Below the pieces are notes generated by a model. The model worked only from the letters and a program-made list of their open reading frames with translations, searched no databases and was not told where the DNA came from. The translations under genes and the position numbers were made by a program. 62,534 nt of DNA from Paracoccaceae bacterium. GTDB lineage: Bacteria; Pseudomonadota; Alphaproteobacteria; Rhodobacterales; Rhodobacteraceae. Below, in pieces: positions 17,437 to 25,971 of the stretch. The stretch is from positions 1-62,534 of the forward strand of contig CACLGX010000006.1 of the NCBI GenBank assembly GCA_902606585.1, written 5' to 3'. The first letter of the stretch is position 1; every line of letters begins with the position of its first letter.

Positions 17437-18468
17437 TTAATCAATAGGAGCATCAGATCTGAGTAAGTTTTCTGACTTTAAATCTGACCAAAGTGAACTC
17501 GGAATAGTCTCAGAATAAACTTTAATGTTGTCATTTAACTCGTTTTGCGTCTGAGCTCCAGGTATTACACTTAAATGCGTTGGATGAAGTAATGGAAATT
17601 GTAAAGCGGCGGCTTTCAACGAAACATTATGCGCCTCACACACTGCTTCAATTGATTTTACTTTAGCCATTATCTTCTCTGGTGCAGGGTCATAATTATA
17701 AAACGCTCCCTTAATCGCACCTGTAGCTAGTATACCGGAATTATAAGGACCACCTGTTACTATTTTTATCCCACGCTTTTGGCACAAGGGTAGAAAGGTA
17801 TCTAACGCATCCTGCTCAAGCAAAGTATAGCGGCCAGCAAGTAAGAAGATGTCGAAATCTCCTTTTTGTGTAAGATCCTCGCAAACCTCCCACTCATTTA
17901 TTCCACCTCCAATCGCTTTTACGACGCCTTGATCTCGAAGACTAATCATCGCTTTGTAACCACCATCATCAAAGAATTGCCGAATTCTTTCATCTGAAGC
18001 TTGCTTGGAACCGTGCGTGAAAATGCATAAATCGTGAACATATGCGATATCTATTTTATTAATACCAAGCCGCTCATAAGAAAACTCTATGGACCTCATA
18101 ACTCCATCGTAACTATAGTCATAGATTTCTTGCCTTGATGGCACTTCAAACCACTTGCCGTGCCCAGTACGGTCACTTTCGCCACAGGGTTTCATAAGTC
18201 GGCCCACTTTAGTTGAGAGGACATATTCGTCTCTCGGTTTAGTCCTGAGAAACCGATTTAGACGGGTTTCGCTTAAACCGAGTCCATAAAGTGGTGCAGT
18301 GTCGTAATACCTCACTCCAGAGTTCCATGCCGCTTCAAGAGCAGAATTAGCCTCATTGTCAGAAATCGGTTTGTAAAGGTTGCCAAGTGGAGCTGTACCG
18401 AAACCAATTTCAGTCAAAGAAATACTACCAGAGGATCCCTTTTTAAAAATACGGCTTTTAAGCATCAT
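17437..18468 (-). CDS. Aldo/keto reductase, L-fucose (D-threo-aldose) dehydrogenase-like
   Basis: A 343-residue NAD(P)-dependent aldo/keto reductase. The catalytic tetrad is visible: Asp and Tyr in RYYDTAPLYGLG, Lys in LSTKVGR and His in YVHDL. The barrel includes GHGKWFEVPSR and the cofactor-end motif LSVIPGAQTQNEL. The closest functional group I recognise is D-threo-aldose 1-dehydrogenase, which oxidises L-fucose to L-fuconolactone. That fits the FucU, lactonase and fuconate dehydratase genes in this locus. It stands alone on the minus strand between two plus-strand units. ATG codons at 18468 and 18465 are both possible starts. Confidence 0.88.
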   Translation of the reverse strand: MMLKSRIFKKGSSGSISLTEIGFGTAPLGNLYKPISDNEANSALEAAWNSGVRYYDTAPLYGLGLSETRLNRFLRTKPRDEYVLSTKVGRLMKPCGESDRTGHGKWFEVPSRQEIYDYSYDGVMRSIEFSYERLGINKIDIAYVHDLCIFTHGSKQASDERIRQFFDDGGYKAMISLRDQGVVKAIGGGINEWEVCEDLTQKGDFDIFLLAGRYTLLEQDALDTFLPLCQKRGIKIVTGGPYNSGILATGAIKGAFYNYDPAPEKIMAKVKSIEAVCEAHNVSLKAAALQFPLLHPTHLSVIPGAQTQNELNDNIKVYSETIPSSLWSDLKSENLLRSDAPID

Positions 18469-18563
18469 TTTTCACTTTCTTTGGTATTAAATTGGCAATG
18501 AGTAAAATTTAATTGGCAGTTTATATCCGTAAAGCTTAACATGCTTCACAGGAGGATTGTCTA

Positions 18564-19379
18564 TTGAAAAATCGGTTCAAAGAAGTTTTTGCAACCAAAA
18601 AGCCCGTTATCGCAATGATACATCTCGGTGCCCTACCCGGCTCTCCACTACATGACAGTGAAGCCGGCTTAAATGGCCTAATAGAAGCTGCAAGGTTAGA
18701 TCTTCATGCATTACAAGATGCGCAAGTTGACGCCGTTATGTTTGGAAATGAAAATGATCGACCATACGAATTAAAAGTAGATACAGCATCCACATCAGCT
18801 GCAGCCTATATTATCGGACAGTTAAAATCAGAGATTAATATTCCTTTTGGAGTTAATATGCTCTGGGACCCTATGGCAACTGTAGCACTAGGTGCAACGA
18901 CTGGTGCGACTTTCGTAAGAGAAATTTTCACCGGTTCTTATGCATCAGACATGGGAAATTGGACAGCTGACGCAGGGAAAGCCGTGCGTTACAGGAATCA
19001 ATTAAATAGAAAAGATATGCTTATGCTTTTTAACGTATCTGCAGAATTTGCCTATTCTCTCGACCAACGTTCTCTTGCGGATCGAGCAAAAAGTGTAGCT
19101 TTTTCATCGATACCAGACGCAATTTTAGTAAGTGGGCAAATTACCGGTGAGGCTGCAGATTTGTCAGAACTTAAAATGGTCAAAGATACCGTATCTAATT
19201 TGCCAGTGCTGGCAAATACAGGAGTTAAACACGAAACTGTGGAAGAAATATTCAGAATTGCTGATGGTTGTATTGTCGGTTCTGCTTTAAAATATTCGGG
19301 CGATACCTGGCAGTCTGTCGATCCCGACCGCGCAAAAGAATTTATGGAACGCGTTAAAAAAATACGGTCACAAATATGA
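18564..19379 (+). CDS. BtpA/SgcQ-family TIM-barrel protein
   Basis: A 271-residue BtpA-family protein with PVIAMIHLGALPGSP at the N-terminus, NVSAEFAYSL in the middle and PVLANTGVKHETVEEIFRIADGCIVGSALK near the end, a phosphate-binding-type barrel terminus. The start is a TTG at 18564 preceded by a perfect AGGAGG. Family members are BtpA of cyanobacteria (photosystem I accumulation) and SgcQ of the E. coli sgc sugar operon, whose function is unknown. It overlaps the M42 gene by 4 bases, as part of a BtpA-M42-FGGY kinase unit. A sugar or sugar-phosphate aldolase or isomerase role is inference. Confidence 0.88.
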   Translation: MKNRFKEVFATKKPVIAMIHLGALPGSPLHDSEAGLNGLIEAARLDLHALQDAQVDAVMFGNENDRPYELKVDTASTSAAAYIIGQLKSEINIPFGVNMLWDPMATVALGATTGATFVREIFTGSYASDMGNWTADAGKAVRYRNQLNRKDMLMLFNVSAEFAYSLDQRSLADRAKSVAFSSIPDAILVSGQITGEAADLSELKMVKDTVSNLPVLANTGVKHETVEEIFRIADGCIVGSALKYSGDTWQSVDPDRAKEFMERVKKIRSQI

Positions 19380-20461
19380 TTGAACGAATACGAGAAGACA
19401 CGCTCAACTTAATGACAATAGCCGGGCTATCTGGCCACGAAAACCAAGTTAGAAATTATATAAAAGAAGTGTTAAAAAAAATCGGTCTCAAACCAATTTT
19501 TGATAAATTTGGTAATACTACAGTTACCTTTCCAGGCACAAGTCCCAGTGTGATGCTATTTACCCACATGGATCAATTAGGTTTAATAGTGCGTAAAATT
19601 GAAGATGATGGTTTCCTGAAATTTGAGCGTGTTGGTGGGGTTCCAGAAAAAATACTGCCAGGACAAGCTGTTTCAGCAATCTCAAAAAGCGGCAAACCTC
19701 TTTCCGGTATTATTGGAATAAAAAGCCACCATGCGACGCAACCTGGGGAAAAGTATCAGGTGTCAAGCTATAGAGATCTTTATATAGATTTGGGAATGAG
19801 TTCGGCTGCTGAAGTTCGGAGCAACGGAATAGAGATTGGAAGCCCAGTGGTATTTAAGCCATCTGCTGAAGTTATTGCAGATGATAAAATTATAGGAACC
19901 AGCGTCGATGACAGAGCCGGCTGCGCTGTCCTTTTGGAAGTGGCCAGACAATTAAATTCACGAAGTAATGGTCCTGAAGTGAATATAGTTTTTACCGTTC
20001 AGGAAGAATTCAATCTAAGAGGCGCGCTTCCTGTTGCCCAAAAAATAAAACCTGAGATCGCAATACAAATTGATTTGTTACTAGCGAGTGACACACCAGA
20101 AATGAGAGATTTTGGAGAAATCAAACTTGGAAAGGGTCCAGGTTTAAGTATGTTTTCCTTTCATGGAAGAGGTACATTAAATGGAGTTATTCCTCACCCA
20201 GTTTTGGTAGATCATTTCGAGCAGACTGCTTCAAACGAAAATATTTATTTGCAGAAAAGTGCTCATATTGGAGCTCTTACTGATTTATCTTATGTCCAAT
20301 TAGTTGAAGACGGAGTAGCTTCAATAGATGTTGGCTTCCCAATCAGGTATAGTCATACCGCTCAGGAAATGTGCGATCTGAAAGATCTTGTTGGGTTAGC
20401 AAAACTTCTTATATCAGCCCTGAACTCCCTGCCTGAAAATATAAATTTAATTCGTGATTAG
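19376..20461 (+). CDS. M42-family metallohydrolase, SgcX-like
   Basis: A 361-residue dinuclear-metal hydrolase of the M42 (glutamyl aminopeptidase/FrvX/SgcX) family. Metal and catalytic motifs are LFTHMDQLGLIV, TSVDDRAGCAVLLEV, VQEEFNLRGA and the late RYSHTAQE. The start overlaps the BtpA stop (ATGA) and the FGGY kinase follows 8 bases downstream. In E. coli the homologues SgcX and SgcQ are encoded together in a sugar PTS operon, so this pairing is conserved across distant systems. The context suggests a sugar derivative as substrate (for example an N-acyl or glycosyl amide) more than a peptide, but this is unproven. Confidence 0.9.
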   Translation: MIERIREDTLNLMTIAGLSGHENQVRNYIKEVLKKIGLKPIFDKFGNTTVTFPGTSPSVMLFTHMDQLGLIVRKIEDDGFLKFERVGGVPEKILPGQAVSAISKSGKPLSGIIGIKSHHATQPGEKYQVSSYRDLYIDLGMSSAAEVRSNGIEIGSPVVFKPSAEVIADDKIIGTSVDDRAGCAVLLEVARQLNSRSNGPEVNIVFTVQEEFNLRGALPVAQKIKPEIAIQIDLLLASDTPEMRDFGEIKLGKGPGLSMFSFHGRGTLNGVIPHPVLVDHFEQTASNENIYLQKSAHIGALTDLSYVQLVEDGVASIDVGFPIRYSHTAQEMCDLKDLVGLAKLLISALNSLPENINLIRD

Positions 20462-20469
20462 GTGCTAAC

Positions 20470-21954
20470 ATGAAATATACGGTCGGTGTCGATATTGGAA
20501 CATTCGAAACTAAAGCTGTACTAGTAAACGAAGTCGGTGAAGTAGAGGCACAGGCTTATAAACCCCACAAAATGTTAGTTCCCCGACCAGGTTGGGCTGA
20601 ACATCGACCAAATGAGGATTGGTGGGGAGATTTCTGTGAGGTCACAAATAAAATTTTGAAAATGAGTGGTGTTAAACCTGAGGACATTAAAGGTTTGGCT
20701 TGTAGTGCCATAGGTCCATGCATGTTGCCAGTGGACAATCACGGTGAACCTCTTATGAACGGTGTCTTATATGGTGTGGATACAAGGTCTCATAAAGAGA
20801 TTGACATCTTAAACGATATTATTGGCGAAAGTAAAATTTTAGAAATTTGTGGAAATGCATTAACATCCCAATCCGTTGGGCCCAAAATATTGTGGCTAAA
20901 GAGAAACAAACCTGAGGTTTTCAAAAAAACTGCAAAAATATTAACATCAACAAGCTTCCTTTTGCATAAACTGACTAAGAAGTTTGTAATTGACCACTAT
21001 ACTGCAGCTAATTTTTCGCCACTTTACAATATCCATACTCAAAACTGGAGTAACGAGCTAACAGAGGAAATCATTCCCATCGAATGTTTACCTGAGCTAA
21101 AATGGTCAACAGAAATCGTTGGTAACGTTACTGAAAAAGCAGCATCCGAAACAGGTCTACCAAAAGGAATACCTATCACTACAGGGACAATAGACGCAGC
21201 AGCTGAGGCTATTTCTATAGGCCTTACCAATGAAGGCGATACCATGTGCATGTATGGTTCAACTATTTTTATGATCTCTCTTACTCGTAAACAAAATAGT
21301 GATCCCCGTCTTTGGTATGCTCCGTGGTTATTTGAAGGTGAGCATGCCTCTATGGCTGGTTTAGCAACGAGCGGAACGTTAACGCACTGGTTTAGAGAAC
21401 AATTTGGAAGAGAATTAGATATTAAATCTAGCTTTACTGAGTTAACTAACGAAGCGAACATGTCGAAACCAGGCGCAAACGGAATAGTATTTCTTCCCTA
21501 TTTTTCTGGAGAGCGAACGCCCATACATGATCCTCATGCCAAGGGAACAATTTTTGGTTTGAGACTTGATCACGAACGAGGAGATATTTATCGAAGTTTA
21601 ATAGAGGGAATTGCTCACGGAACGCGCCATGTTATAGAAGCATTTGAAGATGCTGGAACTCAAACCAATAACCTATATGCGGTCGGCGGAGGTACGAAAA
21701 ACGATCTCTGGCTGCAATCAACTTCTGATATCACTGGGCTAGATCAAATTGTACGTGAAAAAACAATAGGAGCGAGTTATGGAAATGCGTTCTTAGCAGC
21801 CTGCTCAACGGGCTTAGTGAAGCGAGAAATGATTGACAGCTGGAACCCCAAAAAGAAAATAATTAAATCTGAAAACCATGAAGTCCATAATCGTAATTAT
21901 GACATTTTTAAGTCTTTATATGATGCAACCAAACATCTTATGAAAGAAATCTAA
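20470..21954 (+). CDS. FGGY-family carbohydrate kinase (xylulokinase-like)
   Basis: A 494-residue FGGY kinase with the N-terminal ATPase-fold motif TVGVDIGTFETKAVLV, LPKGIPITTGTIDAAAEAISIG in the middle and the C-terminal signature region YAVGGGTKNDLWLQSTSDITG. Length is normal. It is the last gene of the BtpA-M42-kinase unit and presumably phosphorylates the sugar that unit handles. The family covers xylulose, ribulose, fuculose, rhamnulose and glycerol, and I cannot separate these by eye. The next gene is convergent; an AATTAG/CTAATT hairpin with T-rich flanks near 21952-21979 may end transcription. Confidence 0.9.
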   Translation: MKYTVGVDIGTFETKAVLVNEVGEVEAQAYKPHKMLVPRPGWAEHRPNEDWWGDFCEVTNKILKMSGVKPEDIKGLACSAIGPCMLPVDNHGEPLMNGVLYGVDTRSHKEIDILNDIIGESKILEICGNALTSQSVGPKILWLKRNKPEVFKKTAKILTSTSFLLHKLTKKFVIDHYTAANFSPLYNIHTQNWSNELTEEIIPIECLPELKWSTEIVGNVTEKAASETGLPKGIPITTGTIDAAAEAISIGLTNEGDTMCMYGSTIFMISLTRKQNSDPRLWYAPWLFEGEHASMAGLATSGTLTHWFREQFGRELDIKSSFTELTNEANMSKPGANGIVFLPYFSGERTPIHDPHAKGTIFGLRLDHERGDIYRSLIEGIAHGTRHVIEAFEDAGTQTNNLYAVGGGTKNDLWLQSTSDITGLDQIVREKTIGASYGNAFLAACSTGLVKREMIDSWNPKKKIIKSENHEVHNRNYDIFKSLYDATKHLMKEI

Positions 21955-21983
21955 TTAGTTTTTTTTAGATAAGCTAATTTTCG

Positions 21984-22925
21984 CTATTTTACCGCTCCAG
22001 CCGCCATCCCTTTTATAATATAACGCTCCAGAATTACGGCTATTATAATCAATGGTAAAATAGCCGCTAATGATAATGCTGCCATTGACCACCACGATAT
22101 ACCTTGCGAACCTGTTTGGCTGGCAACCATTACTGGTAACGTTTTTGCATGCGATGACGTTAAAAGAGCCGCAAAAAAATACTCATTCCAAGTCAAAACT
22201 AGAGAGATAATAAATGCTGCGACCATACCGGGCAGAGCAATAGGCATGATTATTGTTAAAAAGGCACCCCATATTGACAATCCATCAACAAGGGCGGCCT
22301 CCTCTAATTCTGTAGGAATAGAACTAAATTGGTCTCTCATTATCCAAATCACAATAGGCAGAACCGTTAATGTGTAGAGAGCAATAAGCCCAACTCTTGT
22401 ATCTAATAATGCGAGTTCCTTATATAAAACCAAGAATGGCAATGCCAAAACAACCGGAGGAAGGATAAGCTGTGATAGGAAAAAAAAGGAGATATCTGAA
22501 TTTCGCATAAACCCAAAACGATATTTAAATCGACTTAAACCATAGGCAGTACAACTACCTAACAGAACAGCCAACGTTGACGATCCTACAGCAGCTATCA
22601 TCGAATTGTAAAACCGCTTTAAGAATTCTTCTCTCACAGTACTTTCTACAAATATCCTATCTGGAGACAATCCTAAAGACTTCAGCCCAAGCCATTTTGG
22701 CCTAAAGTCCCACCAAGGAACAAGGTTACCCTTCATGACATCAGGAGCAGCTTTGAAGGTTGTAGTAACCGTCCAATAGATAGGGAAAAGACATATTATC
22801 GCCCAGAATATGAGAATGAGGTAAATAAGAGTTTTTCCCAAAAATCGTTTAGGTTTAAATGCCACATCGTTTTTACTATCGAAGAAAATTTGCTTAGACA
22901 TGCTTAGTACCTCGGCCTTGACCAA
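21984..22925 (-). CDS. ABC sugar transporter permease, MalG-type
   Basis: A 313-residue inner-membrane permease with about six transmembrane segments. The EAA loop reads EEAALVDGLSIWGAFLTIIMPIALPG, which contacts the ATPase, and the protein ends as carbohydrate uptake-1 (CUT1) permeases do (YIIKGMAAGAVK). The gene overlaps the other permease by 22 bases; an internal ATG (MSKQIF, at about 22901) could be the actual start. It is part of the binding protein-permease-permease unit running on the minus strand. Confidence 0.93.
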   Translation of the reverse strand: MVKAEVLSMSKQIFFDSKNDVAFKPKRFLGKTLIYLILIFWAIICLFPIYWTVTTTFKAAPDVMKGNLVPWWDFRPKWLGLKSLGLSPDRIFVESTVREEFLKRFYNSMIAAVGSSTLAVLLGSCTAYGLSRFKYRFGFMRNSDISFFFLSQLILPPVVLALPFLVLYKELALLDTRVGLIALYTLTVLPIVIWIMRDQFSSIPTELEEAALVDGLSIWGAFLTIIMPIALPGMVAAFIISLVLTWNEYFFAALLTSSHAKTLPVMVASQTGSQGISWWSMAALSLAAILPLIIIAVILERYIIKGMAAGAVK

Positions 22926-24013
22926 CGCTCTGCCATTTTTATCAACAATGTCATGAAGATCACGATTATTATTAAGTAAATTATAGCTAAAAATGTACCA
23001 TAACCGACATTACTACGATCTCTATATTCTCTATAGATAAAGCTAGTAACACTGTCAGTCGCTCCTCCAGGACCACCTGACGTTACATTAATTATTATGT
23101 CTGCAAGTTTTAGTTTAAAGATAATTCTTATCAAAATAGCTGTGATTGATACTGGTAGCATCAAGGGAAAGGTAATTTCCCAAAACTTCTTCCATGGTGG
23201 GGCACCATCAACCTCTGCTGCCTCATGAAGTTCCTTTGGGATGGCTTGCAAGCCTGCTAAAATCATAATCATCATAAACGGAATAAAGGTCCAGGCATCC
23301 ATAACCATTATCATAAATCGTGCTATTTCATCTGATCCAAAAAAGGAGGGATTATCCCAGCCTAGAGTTCGCACAAGCCGGGAAATCGGTCCAAATCTTA
23401 TTTCAAGCATGGACTTACCTATCATCCAACTTACCGCTACAGGAGACAACATTAGAGGCATGAGGAACGCTACTCTAAAAAATTTTCTCGCTTTTATTTG
23501 AGAGTTCAGTAGTACAGCAAGACAGAATGCTACTATATATTCTGGTATAATTGCTAAAATATACCAGACCATATTTTTTAATGCATTCCAATAAAATGGA
23601 TCGCTCCACATCTCGATAGCGTTATCAAAACCATTGAACTGACGTCCATCAGGAGAAGACAAATTCCAACTTGAAAAAGCAATCCCTAGCGCAAAAATGA
23701 GTGGAAAAATTACCATCGATACAACAAAAAGAACGGCTGGTAGAATAAAAAGTCGCCGCCTGCCTTGCTCTCCATACAGGATGACTTGAGCCCAGCAAAG
23801 ACAAGTGGCCCAAAAAAAATAAGCATAAAGAGTTGGACGCCACGTTGTGAAGCCAAACTCAAATGCGCTGAACTGATCTAGGCTTTGGATAACAATTAAA
23901 ATAAACAATATAGTGGCGGATCCCCATATCATTAAACGGCCTAAATCTCGACGCCTATCCGAGATTTTGTCTTGCGTTACAATATGAAGATAATCGGCGT
24001 CAGTGCTACTCAA
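22904..24013 (-). CDS. ABC sugar transporter permease, MalF-type
   Basis: A 369-residue permease. It is longer than a minimal CUT1 permease because of extra N-terminal hydrophobic segments (about 30-50 and 65-120) before the core domain. The EAA loop is LHEAAEVDGAPPWKKFWEITFPLMLP. It lies between the binding-protein gene (77 bases upstream, with a strong hairpin in the gap) and the MalG-type permease. With those and the divergent ATPase it forms a four-component importer, probably for a mono- or oligosaccharide. Confidence 0.92.
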   Translation of the reverse strand: MSSTDADYLHIVTQDKISDRRRDLGRLMIWGSATILFILIVIQSLDQFSAFEFGFTTWRPTLYAYFFWATCLCWAQVILYGEQGRRRLFILPAVLFVVSMVIFPLIFALGIAFSSWNLSSPDGRQFNGFDNAIEMWSDPFYWNALKNMVWYILAIIPEYIVAFCLAVLLNSQIKARKFFRVAFLMPLMLSPVAVSWMIGKSMLEIRFGPISRLVRTLGWDNPSFFGSDEIARFMIMVMDAWTFIPFMMIMILAGLQAIPKELHEAAEVDGAPPWKKFWEITFPLMLPVSITAILIRIIFKLKLADIIINVTSGGPGGATDSVTSFIYREYRDRSNVGYGTFLAIIYLIIIVIFMTLLIKMAERWSRPRY

Positions 24014-24052
24014 AGTTATGCGAACCCAATTTATTTTTTTTATTTTCAGATT

Positions 24053-24077
24053 TAGGCCGGCAAGTTTTGCCGGCCTA
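24053..24077 (-). other. Intercistronic hairpin after the binding-protein gene
   Basis: TAGGCCGGCAA and TTGCCGGCCTA form a perfect 11-bp stem with a 3-base loop, 13 bases beyond the binding-protein stop. There is no T-run after it on the minus strand, so it is probably not an efficient terminator. Such stems, like the REP elements between malE and malF, protect the binding-protein mRNA end and give more binding protein than permease. Confidence 0.75.
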
Positions 24078-24089
24078 TTTCATGAACAA

Positions 24090-25724
24090 TTACATACCCA
24101 TGGAGGCTTTGTAGAGGGCAATCTGACTATCTCGCCCAATTTGATCAGTAATCTTTTCCCATGCGACAGCAATTGCGTCAGCCGTCTCTTGAGCCGAACC
24201 ATATTGACCCGCAAACCCTTTAGCCAATTCATCCTCAGCAACCGAGTAGTACTGAAAGATACCTGGTATACGTGGTTCGTTAAGTGAGTTTGGATGGTTA
24301 TAGGTATCAAGATTAGATCCCAAATAATCCTCAACAAACGCGCGATCATAACCAGCAGCTTCCCACTCATCATAGTTAAAGTGAGAATTTCTATATGGTT
24401 GGAAACCTGATGGATAAGCTGAGGTCCAAAGAGAAATATCTTTCCCTCCAATATGGGCTGCAGCAGACCATGCGGCTTTCCTTTTCTTACTATCACCTTC
24501 GACCCGGTTCGTAACATATACTCCCCAACCAAGGTAAGCGTTATTTGGAGCTTCGTTGTACGTATTCTCCCATGCACCTTTATTGTGATTATATACGCGG
24601 TCTGAGCCTGGAATAGCGCTGAAGCCGACAACATCTCCGATTACGGAAGTGTCTGAGGTTCTAGCATTAGATCCAATATCGCCCCACCAAGTGAGCATCG
24701 ATCCTGTACCCGCTAAAAACTGCTGAAAACCAGTTGTACCTGGGTCAGCGTTGATCTGATCAGCCGGATATGCTCCCTCAATCGCAATTAAGTCCATTAC
24801 GTCTTGAATAGCTTGTACCCAACCAGGGTTGTTAATCCTTGGTTTCATTGTATCGATATCAAATAAAAATGCAGGATCATCAGGATGCTTGACGTAAGGA
24901 CCAGCTCGGTCAGTCAAAAAGTACATTCCAAAACCACCCCAGCCTTTTAATGGATCTAAAAATCCATGTGCCGGAAGCCCTGTCAGTGGATCAGTTTTGC
25001 CAACCAAATCCTTAGATATTTGATTAACTTCTTGCCATGTTTTTGGCGGATTATCGCGACCACTGATTGAACCTGGACCAAAATAATCAGTCCTGTAGCA
25101 GAACGTATGACAGTCACCATCAATGTTTATTCGATAAGCTTTGCCATCCCAAGTTCCAACAGGTGGTTGAAGATATCCTACTAAATCATCGTATTCAATC
25201 TGATCCTTCACCCAGTCAGGCATTTCATTTAGCAGACCTTGACCAGCTGTATCGCCTTCAAATGGAGCACCCATTTCAATTATGTCGAAATCAACGGTTT
25301 TTGTAGCAATAGATTGTTGAAGCCTAGGATTATAATCCGCCTGAGCTAGATCAATCCAATTGATCTTTGCACCTGTGTATGCTTCCCAAGGTTTCAAAAA
25401 ACCTCGAAATAAAAAGTTGTGCAAGTTTTGGTTGTTTAGCCCCATAAAGGTAAGCTCTACGCCTTTAAATTCACCTTCAGCAACACGTTCTTTAACAGGA
25501 CCCATGCATAGCTCACCGACTTTTTGCCACTCAGGGTCACCTGGAGAGCCCATACCTACGCCAGGTATTTTCATAATTTCTGCGCGTACACCGCTGTGAC
25601 CTCCAGCAAATGCTGGGGCGGCACCGCCCATCGCTGCAAGCGCACCTACACTTGCTGCGCCTTTTAAAACGCTACGCCGATTCATTTGTGACCGAACGTA
25701 TTGATTATAAAGTTCTAATTTCAC
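24090..25724 (-). CDS. ABC sugar transporter substrate-binding protein, Tat-exported
   Basis: A 544-residue extracellular solute-binding protein of the carbohydrate type. A twin-arginine leader lies near residues 15-40 (MNRRSVLKGAASVGALAAMG, then APAFAGG), so it is probably exported folded. The length is in the upper range for CUT1 binding proteins. The start is a GTG at 25724 with a perfect GGGAGG 6 bases upstream; the internal ATG at the leader could also serve. It is the first gene of the minus-strand transporter unit and diverges from the ATPase gene. The ligand is unknown; the surrounding catabolic genes suggest a deoxy sugar or glycoside. Confidence 0.93.
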   Translation of the reverse strand: MKLELYNQYVRSQMNRRSVLKGAASVGALAAMGGAAPAFAGGHSGVRAEIMKIPGVGMGSPGDPEWQKVGELCMGPVKERVAEGEFKGVELTFMGLNNQNLHNFLFRGFLKPWEAYTGAKINWIDLAQADYNPRLQQSIATKTVDFDIIEMGAPFEGDTAGQGLLNEMPDWVKDQIEYDDLVGYLQPPVGTWDGKAYRINIDGDCHTFCYRTDYFGPGSISGRDNPPKTWQEVNQISKDLVGKTDPLTGLPAHGFLDPLKGWGGFGMYFLTDRAGPYVKHPDDPAFLFDIDTMKPRINNPGWVQAIQDVMDLIAIEGAYPADQINADPGTTGFQQFLAGTGSMLTWWGDIGSNARTSDTSVIGDVVGFSAIPGSDRVYNHNKGAWENTYNEAPNNAYLGWGVYVTNRVEGDSKKRKAAWSAAAHIGGKDISLWTSAYPSGFQPYRNSHFNYDEWEAAGYDRAFVEDYLGSNLDTYNHPNSLNEPRIPGIFQYYSVAEDELAKGFAGQYGSAQETADAIAVAWEKITDQIGRDSQIALYKASMGM

Positions 25725-25861
25725 GATTTTCCTCCCGTTACTTGTTGATTCAAAAGCTTAAACGCTTACTTTCTTTTTTGCGGAGCTCACACAGCCTTTG
25801 GTAAAATCTGCTCAACAAAGTGGCTCTAGCTAAAATCATTCCAGTGAAACTTAATTCTGTC

Positions 25862-25901
25862 AAGTCACTTACATTTAACCTTAAGTCACTTACACTTAAC
25901 C
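25862..25901. promoter_or_regulatory. Tandem 19-bp direct repeat, candidate operator
   Basis: AAGTCACTTACATTTAACC (25862-25880) recurs at 25883-25901 with one change (T to C), a 21-bp period or two helical turns. It sits in the 247-bp divergent gap between the binding-protein and ATPase genes, 71 bases before the ATPase start. The spacing fits a regulator binding two sites on one DNA face and controlling both units. Confidence 0.65.
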
Positions 25902-25971
25902 ATCACACAAGTAGACAGCTGAAATTCTATAAGTTAAGCTTTTTGACGAGAAAGCGTCAGGAAAAGCGAAA

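Noticed and set aside
23241-23501. Plus-strand frames inside the ABC permease genes
   Set aside because: They are antisense to clear membrane permease sequence and show no SD or family resemblance.
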